Of a stretch of DNA of 64,000 nucleotides, positions 12,501-24,500 are shown piece by piece. Under the pieces are notes generated by a model. The model had not been told where the DNA came from. It searched no databases and was given only the letters and a program-made list of their open reading frames with translations. The translations under genes and the position numbers were made by a program. The DNA comes from Lytechinus pictus (lineage: Eukaryota; Echinodermata; Echinoidea; Temnopleuroida; Toxopneustidae): contig NC_087259.1 of NCBI RefSeq assembly GCF_037042905.1, forward strand, positions 19,509,501-19,573,500, in the 5' to 3' direction. Numbering within the stretch: the stretch's first letter is position 1; each line of letters starts with the position of its first letter.

Positions 12501-15500
12501 TTTACAATGATACAAAAATCATGAAATTCGATGCACAATTAGTAGTCTGGTCTGTTAGCGAAATTATGTGGACACGGTGGACAAAAGCATGATTTTTTCT
12601 CCAGACCTTTGTTTATGTATAAGAATTAAAAATGGGGTATGCTCCAAAAAATCTGGCTGCAGGAACAGTGAAAAAATGGGTGAAAATGTCAGAATTTATG
12701 TGTTTAGATTTGTCTGATATATAGACTAGCGCTAGTGCAAAACTCAATAGCAGTGCATTATTTTGCATTGGTTTAGTTCTTGAATTCAGACCCTTTTTGA
12801 ACAGATGTTCTGTTTGTCCTCACATCTCAATGCACTAAATATCTGAATGCAGATGCTTAACAAGCCGAAGGGTGGCAGTGGAGGGGGTTGAATGTTGGTG
12901 TGTATGTACATATTTTGGTCTTGGGGTAAAGATGTGCAAGACACATTTTTTGCATGTGTTGGAAATTGTGTTGCCATGGTAACAGTGTATTATGGCAAAA
13001 ATAAGGTAAAAATCTTGCAGTTAGAACTACTTCCTCTGTTTTCATCCGATTCTCATGAAATTTGGCACACACATTGGTCTTGAGATGAAGATGTCGGAGA
13101 CACATTTTTGTGTGTCTTTCAGAAATTTTGTTGCCATGGTAACAACATATCATATGGTGAAAATTGGGAAAAAAACTTACAATTCAAACTGCTTCATCAG
13201 TTTTCTATCAATTCACATGAAATTCGGCACACACATTGGTATTGAAGAGAAGATGTACAAGGCACTTTTTGTGTGTGTTTCAGAAATTGTGTTGCCATGG
13301 TAACAACATATTATATGGCAAAATCTGGGTAAAAACCTTGCAATTTGAACTACTTCATCAATTTTGAACCACTTCTCATGAAATTTGGCTAACATATTTG
13401 CCTTGAGGTAAAGATGTGCAAGAACCATTGTTTTCGTGTGCATTTGTCACCCGGGGGCCACTTACATTAAAGAGTGGATACAATGCGCGACCAAAAGAAA
13501 CACCTAAAAGGGATGTCTTTTTCAAGAAAGGGCACGTTACGTACGTAACGTGATAAGGGTGTCAAAAACACAAAAATAATGAAAAAAGGGTATCTATTTC
13601 GCTAGGAAAGCTACGTGTTTAGGGTCAAATTTGCGGGGATGATAAAACAAAATTAAAATGTTTTATAAAGGATGTCCTTTTTGCCCCAACACTACATGTT
13701 TAGAGTCCGATTTGCGCGAGGTGTGAAAGCTGGGGCCGTACTAAAACCAAATGGTGTGTAAAGGTAAATCCGACGACCGACGGACCTGTGACAACAATAA
13801 AATATATGTACTTGTTTAGGGGTTCATTTCAGGGAATACTTGCCAAGAGTATATCGTTTTGTTTCCAATACTTTTCAAGGGTAGGGTTTCAGACGCCAAT
13901 ACTTGTTAAGGGGTGCATTTTCAGAATATGGAAAATACGTGTTTAGGGTGCTTTTCGAGACCCCATGGTCGCGCATGGTATCCACTCGTCAATGGAAGTG
14001 CCCCCCCCCCCGATTTGTCAGAGAGTATATTGCCATGGTAACCACATATGATAGCCAGAAATGCAGGAAAACTCATTGTGGATCAAACTACTTCCCCTGT
14101 TTTTAGTCAGTGCTCATAAAAGTTGGAAGAATTATTCATCTTGGGGTAAAGATTTATATTAAATTCTAAACTGCATTAAAATGTTCACGCCAGAGTGTAG
14201 GGGTATTAATCACTTTCATTAATATTTCTAGGTTTTGGGGGAGGGGCGGGATTGGTCCTTAAAATCTGACATCAAAATAAAGAAGTTTAAAGGCGGTGGC
14301 CATTAGGAACATAAACATGATAAACACTCTTAAAATAAGCATCCCCTCAAGGGCATAGGCTGGGGGTACACTGGGTGAATGTGAAACCTTCCGCTGTGGC
14401 AGAGGAGTTCCAACACTGGCAAGCAAAACGAAATGTGTACCCCTTCTACTTTCAACAGCTGATTTTCCAAACCTTAGTTCTACCTCCCCAAGATGTGCAC
14501 CCCTCCCCACCACTGTTAGTTCTACCTCCCCATGCTCAAACCAGTCTACGCCTTCGCCCTTCAGGGGTCTTTGCATTTTTAAAGCGAGACATTACTCCCC
14601 TTTTTTTGGGGGGGGGGGTCTTTAGAAAATGACCTCATAAAAGTAAAAGTTAAAGGATTATGACTAGGAACTTAACCCCCCCCCCCCCGAAAAAATAGGG
14701 GGCTGATATATTTTTTGAGCAGAAAAATGCCCCCTTTAAAGGTAAGTCCTTTGCACTTCAGAGTTCAGACCATTCATTTGAAGTTTAATGCCTTCTGCTT
14801 TGATAAAAAATTGTTTACGGTACCCAATTAATCATTGTTTATTTATATTCTCCTACTCAGTCTTTTATTCATATTCCGTTCCTACTCTTTCTTTTTAACT
14901 TTATCACATCACTCTTGATTTTGAGCTTCACCATACCATCTTCTGTTTCCTCTCTTCTTTTTTTACTCCCTCTCTCCAAGTATATTTTTTCTGACATATT
15001 ATAAAGTGTACGCTTAATCATGCAACTAATTATAGAATTATATATACAAAAATTTCTGCATTTGTTTTAGAAATTCACTTGCAAATCCATGACTCAATAA
15101 CATACCATATCAAAAATGTACATATGTGCACAATAAATTTTAGCCTTCTATTTTCTTTCATTTATTTTTTTCAGTATATTTCTGTGACAGTCCCTGCTTT
15201 ATACATCCTACATCTCCCATTGTCAAAAAATGAATATTATGTTTCAGTAGCAAAATTGTTGGATGCTAACTCTGACTGTCATAAAAAATGCAAATAATTT
15301 TCCATTGGAGTAAAGACAAACTTATTCACTGTTCATTGAGCAAATGATGACTTTTATTTCTCTACATATAATTATATTCTAGTCATATCCCTTTCAGATG
15401 GTGGTAACTGCAGGAATGGGGAAACTCAGTGATAAAACTAAAAGTTTCACAGAGGATTTTCGGAAAACATTTTTGTCAAGCAACAGTTATTCCATTCTGA

Positions 15501-18500
15501 ATGCTGCAACCTTGTTAGTAAGAATTTGATGCACCTTTACCAGAATATAATATCATGACAGTCATTTCTTCAATAAAGTAGACATTAGATATTGCTAATA
15601 GTATTATTCAGGACGTACAGAGTGTAGCCAAAATGGAGTTTAAAAGATTATGAAGAAAAAATATAAATGTCATGGTATTATATTTCGGTGTAGGTGTAAG
15701 CATTCAAAATGGAATAATTGTTTCTAGATAATAATGAATTAAAATAGCAAAGAAAAATGTACTTAGAGAGGGAGACAAAGGGGGGGGGGGGGAGGAAACA
15801 AAACAAGAAGGTATGGTAAAGCTCAAAAGTGCAAAAAAAGTGATGTATGAAAGTCAAAGTAGGAACTGAAATGAACATACACTGAGTAGAAGAAGATAAA
15901 TAAAACATTGATTGATTGGGCACCGGAAATAATCTTAAAGGATTTTTCTTCCCCCCTTTTTTTTTTTGGGGGGGGGGGGGTTAAGTTCCTAGTTGTAATA
16001 ATTTCCTTTTACTCTTTATGTGGCAATTTTCTAAAGCCCCCCCCCCCCAAAAAAAAAAAAAATGGAAGGGGTGCTTTCTTTAAGAGTGTTTAAGTTCCTA
16101 ATGGTCATGGCCTTTAACCTTCTATATTTTTATGATGTCAGTTTTTAAGGACCTCCTCCGCCCCCCAAAAAAGAACCTATAAATATTATTGAAGGTGATT
16201 AATACCCTGCGCTATTTAATGACGTTAAAGAGGAATCCAACCCAAAATAAACACTTGTTTTTAGAGGAAAAGAAAAAATCAGACAAGTTTATTGGTCAGA
16301 GTTTGAACAATATCGGACAAACCATAAGAAAGTTGTGAATATATAAAAGTTGTAAACATTGGTAATCACTATACCCATGAAGACTTCAAATTGGCCGCTT
16401 ATGTGATGTCATAGTGATGTAAGTCAAGGACCACTCTTCCATGTACTGGAATAATTAATTGACTAAAATGTCTTTTTCAAAAGTTTTACTTCAAATTATA
16501 TCTTTCTTTCATGAGGACATAAAACATTATACTACCGGGTTTATTTTACGGCCCCAAATGGAATAGGGATTTAGGAGAAAACCAAAAATCCTGATAATTA
16601 AGTACAATAAGGCCAATGGGAATGTTGTCCTTGCGGCCTCGCCCCTTGTCATAATTTACTTACCCAGTTGCCAATTTGAAATCTACATACTAGTAGCCTT
16701 AGGGATCTTAATTTTAAAGCATCCATAACTTTATTTTGCTTGTCCGATTTCTTTCAAACTTTCACCAAATTTCTCCTTTTCCACACAACATTTATGACCA
16801 AGGCTGGATTCCCTTTTAACACTGAATATGAATCTTTACCCAAAATGAATATTTGTGTCAACTTTTATGAGCACTGGCTGAAAACTGAGGCTGAAAACTG
16901 AGAAGTAGATTGATCCACAATGAGTTTTCCCGGCATTTCTGGCTATATGTGGTTACCAAGGCAATGCACTCTCTGACAAATGCAAAAAAAGGTTCTTGCA
17001 CATCTTTACCTCAAGGCCAATGTGTGAGCCATATTTCATGAGAATTGGTTTGAAACTGATGAAGTAGTTCAAATTGCAAGGTTTTTACCCAGATTTTGCC
17101 ATATAATATGTTGTTACCATGGCAACACAATTTCTGAAACACACACAAAAAGTGCCTTGTACATCTTCTCTTCAATACCAATGTGTGTGCCGAATTTCAT
17201 GTGAATTGATAGAAAACTGATGAAGCAGTTTGAATTGTAAGTTTTTTTCCCAATTTTCACCATATGATATGTTGTTACCATGGCAACAAAATTTCTGAAA
17301 GACACACAAAAATGTGTCTCCGACATCTTCATCTCAAGACCAATGTGTGTGCCAAATTTCATGAGAATCGGATGAAAACAGAGGAAGTAGTTCTAACTGC
17401 AAGATTTTTACCTTATTTTTGCCATAATACACTGTTACCATGGCAACACAATTTCCAACACATGCAAAAAATGTGTCTTGCACATCTTTACCCCAAGACC
17501 AAAATATGTACATACACACCAACATTCAACCCCCTCCACTGCCACCCTTCGGCTTGTTAAGCATCTGCATTCAGATATTTAGTGCATTGAGATGTGAGGA
17601 CAAACAGAACATCTGTTCAAAAAGGGTCTGAATTCAAGAACTAAACCAATGCAAAATAATGCACTGCTATTGAGTTTTGCACCAGCACTAGTCTATATAT
17701 CAGACCAATCTAAACTCATAAATTCTGACATTTTCACCCATTTTTTCACTGTTCCTGCAGCCAGATTTTTTGGAGCATACCCCATTTTTAATTCTTATAC
17801 ATAAACAAAGGTCTGGAGAAAAAATCATGCTTTTGTCCACCGTGTCCACAAGTAGGGTGTTTTTGACGCTAACAGACCGGACTATAGAGCAGCAATGACC
17901 GAATGAAAAGAGATGTTTTGGTCCGCATCAAGCTCATCAAATATGCAAAACATCTCAAGTCATGAATATCACTTGGATGAAAGAAGCCACTTTCTTGGGA
18001 CCTGCCTTCTGACTGCATTAGGGCAGTAACAAAGCTCTATAAAAATGTGACAGACATAACAAATCTCAGACATATTCCAAATCTAATGGGCACCAAAATT
18101 AAATACCTCGTCAGCAAATTAATTGCTACATTTATGGTATGGGTTGGGTATTATAATGATATTGAATTTAAAAAAAAACTCCCCCTTTGTGCCAAGTTGG
18201 TTTATAATAAAATCAGAAATGTGGGAGAAATTTATTCCAGAAGGTTGGGTGAAAGTTGATTATTAAATAAAACGGTTATGTTTTGTTGAAAGCAGTTTTG
18301 TGACTTAGCAAGCAAGCACGCAACCCCATTATTATTATGATATGTAGTCTGGATCGATTTATAGACGTTATGATATTCATGACACAGATTTAGGGAGCTG
18401 AAATGGTTCTTGAGGATTTGATATTTCATTAAATACAAAAGTAAAATTAATTTTAATTTGTCCATTTGGGGAAATTGCTTATATGTATGTGATGTCAAAA

Positions 18501-21500
18501 ATTGAAATCTATAAAAATTAATAAAAAATCCCAATTTTGGTTTTTGCAAAGTATTCTTTAATAAAATACTTTTTTTTGGCTTCTAAAAGTCTGGATGGAC
18601 TTTCCCCTGTGTTTGATGTGTCTGATTTTGTTTGAACTTTGACCCATCTGCTTCTCAGCTGTTTGGGGGAGAAAAATTATTTTTAGATCAACTCACACTT
18701 TGATTTCAACTGAGTAGCCTTCATCATCTACATACATAGTAATGATAAATTTAAGAGCATCAATGTTAAAATTTTAGGTTCAGAGTCAGCATAACAAGTA
18801 GTTATACACCCTCTTGACAATTAAATAAAAAAGTTGGTCTGGAGAAAAGTCTGGTATATACAGAAATTAATATACACTTTTCCGCTGCTTTATTATAGAC
18901 TCCAAAGTCAGACCACTTTCCACAAACCATAGGTACAGCTGAATGATCACCTTTTGTTTTATACTGCTTTTGGTACAAAACAACCATGAGTCTTGATGAC
19001 TCAAAAAGTAAGTTGACATCTGTTCGACCGGATGTTTTTATTCCATTCTACCAAAGGATACATACACCTACACAATATGAGCCAACATGAATAACATCTA
19101 CACCTGTTGATAATGACTCCCCCCCCCCCCCCGAAAAAAAATAGTTGCCAAATAACATGTTAACTTTTTTATAGTAATCTTGGCATGTTATCACTATTTT
19201 GTACTAGTTGATTCGTAATTAATTAGACCTACATCCATTTACAATGCAATGCAGGATAAAGATTTCTATGCCAATAAACTACTATTGTTTTATTATGATA
19301 AACAACAGATAGATTGAATTGTATTACATGCATATTAAGACCCCGTTCTCATTATACATTTGAAAACTAGTTTACTGGAAACCAGTTGGAAAATCGTTTT
19401 GTTACTGTTCTCATCTGATCAGCCCAAAGTGGTTTTCAAAACCACTTCACATAAACTGGTCCTGTTGCTATGGGAACTTCTGGTAACCGAACTTCTCAGT
19501 GGGGTGACGTGTTTCGCGGAAAATTTGAAACGACAACGTAGACATTCTACGTACATTGTGTGGAGTAGCGTGCTCAAAATGTGTGAAGATCACTTCTTAA
19601 AGAACTGTCGTGTCCTCACGCTAAAACCAGTTTAACGTTGCAAAGCGATCTTGAAAACTACATCGCGAGGTGGTTTTCTGAACCGGTTTAGAAGATCGCT
19701 TCCAAGACCACTTCGACCATTCTCATTACACGTTACACTATAGTTTCCAGTAAACTAGTTTTAGGAAGATAATGAGAAACGGTGTCGAGATGCCCTTCTC
19801 CTGCTTCAAATAACTCAAAGCCCTTTCACACCGTTAAAAAAAAAAATCGTAATTTGTATGATGATTCCAGTGAAAAACAAGGCTAATGACGAATATTTAG
19901 CAATGTGAAACCAAACTAGAACATGATTAGTATCACCAACGCTAATATAATAAGTCGTCATGAATATTCATTAGGTGGACTGATGATGTCACATCCCCAC
20001 TTTCCGTTTTCTTATGTTATTACATAAAATCATATTTTTCATTATTTCATACTCGTGTGAATAATATGTCTCCCTTATAATGAAATAAGTTGCAGCAATA
20101 AATATCTATTGCACTAAATCAGTTGTCAATCCAATTTTATAGTTCTTGGAGGAAAAAAATTGAATAAACCTAATTTCATATAATAAAATACAAAAGAACA
20201 AGTGGGGATGTGACATCATCAGCCCACCTAATATTCATGACGAATGTTTTCACAAAATATTGCTAAACTTTGAAATGCAATAACTTTGTTATTTGTTATC
20301 CGATTTTGATGAAATTTTCGGCGTTTTGCTCAGTGAATTCTACTCTATTTATTAAGTTATAAATGCTTTCAGCCCAGACCATCCCTTTAAGGGCACCTTT
20401 TCTGTTCCTTCAGCATATGGAGCGTTGTGGCCCAGTGGATTAGTCTTCTGACTTTGAAACAGGGTCATGGGTTCGAATCCCAGCCATGGCGTAATTACCT
20501 TCAAGAAATTTATCCACACTGTGCTGCACTCAACCCAGGTGAGGTATGGAACCCGGTAGGAAGAAAACCCTTAAATGCTTTGAACGCCCTAGCAGGGCCC
20601 GCTGGGAGAACAGTTTTTAGAACTGAAATGGATTCCCTTGGTATATATACCTATATTATTATTATTATTAATAATATTATTATGTGTCTAGAAGTATCCA
20701 TGGCTGTATGCAACAGGCAAGGGTAGGGGCTCTTGCCCTCCCTCCAGTCCAAAATTTCAAAACAAATTGTTTGTTTAGAAAATATTTGCAAACTTCCACC
20801 TCAAGTTTGCCAATCAATTAGAAATTATTTTTTGTCTCATAGTCAGCTTGGTTAATTACTAGTTAATTTACTCCCTTGCTTTGACATGTTTTGTGTCAAC
20901 TCTCTTCCCCCCCCCCCCCCGGGGAAAAATCTATAAAGAAATTGACACTTGTTACAATGCCTAGCTTCTTTGTACAATAATATCATTCTCCCTACACTAT
21001 AGATCTTTCTGTGAAAGACTTGTACTAATTTATGTGCAAAATTTGTTAGAGTCATTCATCATTGGGTTGAAATGTGACTCCCCCAACGTGTATTCTGTGC
21101 ACAGTAGAAAAGTTGGGAGATAAACACGTACAGTAGTATAAAAACACGCAAATCACAATTGCATGGTATCTTTTCTACCATGCCACATATGAACATGCAC
21201 TGATCGTGTATGCCTACATGTACATCTGGAAATTAACTTGTTGATCTGTGCCCTTGTGAGAAAGTAGTTTAACAGGGTGCAGTTGGCTCGAACTTACTTC
21301 TTGTTCATCTTATTGTACGTAGTTAGTCACATGGAATGGAGTTTATACAATGAAATATCATTTCTACCTCCATGATATTAAAGAATTGATGATAAGACAA
21401 AAATGTCTCGGGTACATGAAGGCTGGTACTAGAGTGACTTCTGTTTGATCGCAGCCATCATATTCTAAACATGTTTAAAATGTTTATATTCACTTATTCA

Positions 21501-24500
21501 TCCTGTAACTTGATCCTTATGATTGAGATTTCTAAGAACGAAATTTTAATGTGATTGTGCCAAGATTCGGTAACTAAAATTACCTTGGAAGAAAGATGGT
21601 GTGTACCTGTAAGTCTACATACATGTAATAGGCCTAGGCCTACATGTACATGTAACATGTAACTTCAATTAAATATTAAAGCTTTTGTATGTACATGTAT
21701 GATGAAAATCATTGTTATAGGGAAATTTTGTGAATTGCTCTGCCAGGAATGGCATTTTTAAACCATTTTCTTTCCATATGATGGTCCAAGTTTGTACTCC
21801 ACTCTGGAGGGTAAAGTTTGGTATGAACACACCCTTTCTATCTGTTCACATATATGTATAAGTGAAATGGGCATGTTCATACATGAACAAAATAATTCAT
21901 CCGTAAAATGTACATGTACATTAAGCCCACTGTGTGACTCACAGTGTAAATGAATAGTAGGAGGAAGCAGGAAGAACAGATAAAACAAAACAAGAGGAAA
22001 GATTTTGGCTTAAACGGACACAATGACAATTCTAACGGACACAATGACAACTCTATTACACCATCAAACTGGCTTTTTATGGATACACAGAAGGTCAACA
22101 CAGAAGTACTAAAAGAATTAGGCCCATTTACACTTTGTGGGGAAAATGTGACTTTTACCCGTTGACGACTGCAGGAAATAGGTTAACACTATAGATGCAA
22201 ACTTTGGAATTTTACAGGATCACAAACTGAGCTGATTGAAAAGCACAAAGTTACATTGGAAATAGATAAAATGTACACGACTATGGGTCAGAGAGAAGTA
22301 AGCTAAACAATACATAGAATGTATAATGGCCTATCAAGTATCATGATCAATCTGAATGTACTTACGTAATAAACCCCTTTTTTGCAATAAAGGAAATCGG
22401 CTTTAATGGTTTGTGAAGTAGAACTGGTTTTGGGGCAAAACGTACAGGTATTCATGTAAATATAGATTTTTGTCTCGCCTGCATAGCAGAGCGAGACTAT
22501 AGGCGCCGCTTTTCCGACGGCGACGGCGGCGGCGACCATGGTCAATGGTCATTTAAGGTCAATGGTCATTTAAGGTCAATGAACTTTGGCCGTGTTGGGG
22601 GTATTTGTTAAATTACCATCCTAACTCTGAAAGTTTATGGATCTACATGTAGTTCATAAAACTTGGACATAAGAGTAATCAAGTATCACTGAACATCCTG
22701 TACGAGTTTCAGGTCACATGACCATGGTCAAAGGTCATTAAAGGTCAATGAACTTTGGCCGTGATGGGGGTATTTGTTGAATTACCATCCTAACTCTGAA
22801 AGTTTATGGATCTAGTTCATAAAACTTGGGATATAAGAGTAATCAAGTATCACTAAACATCCCCTGTGAGTTTCAGGTCACAAAACCAAGTCAAAGGTCA
22901 GTTAAGGTCAATAAACTTAGGCCATGTTGGGGTAATTGTTGAAGTGCCATCATAACTTTGAAAGTTTATGGATAGAGTGAATGAAATGTGGACATGGGTG
23001 TAGTTGACAGTCTTAAGTCTCCATTCAAATGTCATTTATGGTCAATGAACGTGGTATTATTTCATTATATGAATTATGTTTTTGTGAATGATTATTTTAT
23101 AGTAGTTTTCAAAGTTAGCACTGCTGCTATATTAAATTGCGTAATGCAGGCGAGACTGCCAGAGGCGTTCCACTTGTTTAAATATTTTATTGGGGTGGGG
23201 GTGGTTCAGTTTCATATTTTTTTAATGGAGTCTATTGAGTTTAGCATCAAAGACCAATAAAACATGATTTGTCATTTAATTGTAATTTCGAATTATTCAA
23301 ACAAGAGCTTCAAATAAAATCACTTTTGTGTGTGTGTGAAAATGGAATGCCCTAGATTTTCATAGAAATCTTTTGACAGCAATTGTCTTTTTATGACCTT
23401 GCTCTAAAAGAAACAGAATCGTTATGAATCACTAGAACTACTTTTTCATTTTCACCAGTTGCACTTATTTTTCATTTTATATTTCAGATATTGTGTTTCC
23501 ATGGTAATGGCATATCATGGCAACAAATATACAAAAAATTGAGCCAACTTCATGTACTTCCTCAGTTCATCCAATGTGCAAAAGATTGGTACAGGAGTTT
23601 GGCATGCAAATTGGTCTTGGCATGATGATGTGAAAGATACATTTTGGAGATAGGTCAGGTACTGTATTGCCATGGTAAAGACACATTTTAGCAATAAATG
23701 AGGGGAAACTCTTGGGAAGCCCTGTATTTCCTAGTTTTCGCCAATGACAATTGTAGGTAGAATTACCCATGAAGTCCTTTGTGTGTGGTGTGCACACCAA
23801 AGTATTGTTGTCCAAAGACATAATTGTGTTAACTTTTTTTTTTATCCAGACGACTGATGAGATGATGACCGGAGGGCACGGTCATCACACGATGCCTGGC
23901 GAAATGACCCATGAAATGACCGGTCATCACCACCCGACAGATATGACCGGAATGACACATCCTCATGATGGACATCCAACTGACCACACCATGCACATGG
24001 TATAAAAATTTTTGTATTTCTCTCACTTTGCAAAGCAATGTCAATAGGGAGATGCAGAACGCTTTCAAGAACATAGAAAATGTATTGTCAAATGTCATTC
24101 ATTATAAAGAGCTGCCAAGAAGTCTTTGTCGAAAATTGGTGAATCAAAACAGCAGTTTCCTCCTGGAGTCCCGGACCCTGGACAAATAACATATTTGCAA
24201 TTTTGAGTCATCTCCAAAACTTATCCACCAATTTTCGACAAAGACCTCCAAGCTGTCTTTTATCATGTGTTGGACGGTTTCAGTACATTTACTATGTTCT
24301 TAAACTTGTTCTATATCGCATGAGAGAACACCCTATTAACATGAAGAAAAACCTTGAAAACTCACTATAATTGCAATCAATTTTTCCACAGTAGTTTCCA
24401 TTTTTAATTATGAAAAGGCAATGAACTTTTTTTCCATGAAGCAGTGTAATCACAATAGTCAGTCACTCGGGTTTCAAATCCGTTTAAGTCCCCGACTTTG

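Larger units (their letters stand above)
12545..17882. mobile_element. 5.3-kb foldback (large inverted-repeat) element flanked by TA
   Basis: The left arm 12545-14705 and right arm 15930-17882 are reverse complements apart from two later insertions, around a 1.2-kb spacer. The ends gtctggtctgttagcg and cgctaacagaccggac are inverted repeats bordered by TA (12543-12544, 17883-17884). Over 12600-13300 versus 17120-17820 the arms are nearly identical; matching 98-codon frames at 12857-13153 (-) and 17264-17560 (+) are products of this symmetry, not genes. No transposase is visible. Confidence 0.85.
3581..23849 (+). other. Intron 1 of the SLC31A1-like gene (20.3 kb)
   Basis: If exon 1 is right, this intron makes up most of the gene. 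It holds the repeats listed separately. Between 3700 and 7200 I see only AT-rich DNA, a GC-rich hairpin at 4153-4179 (gctccggcc / ggccggagc), a purine-rich stretch at 5905-6050 and acatgtacatgt motifs. The parts 10200-11180, 11350-12540, 17890-19330 and 20700-22470 show no gene. Confidence 0.55.

Noticed and set aside
12857..17560. Two identical 98-codon open frames (12857-13153 minus, 17264-17560 plus) that look like a duplicated gene
   Set aside because: They are mirror images created by the foldback arms and run through the ~160-bp tandem repeat; no domain or codon bias.
20419..20492. A tRNA gene
   Set aside because: Boxes A and B are present but the acceptor stem does not pair and a SINE body and tail follow.
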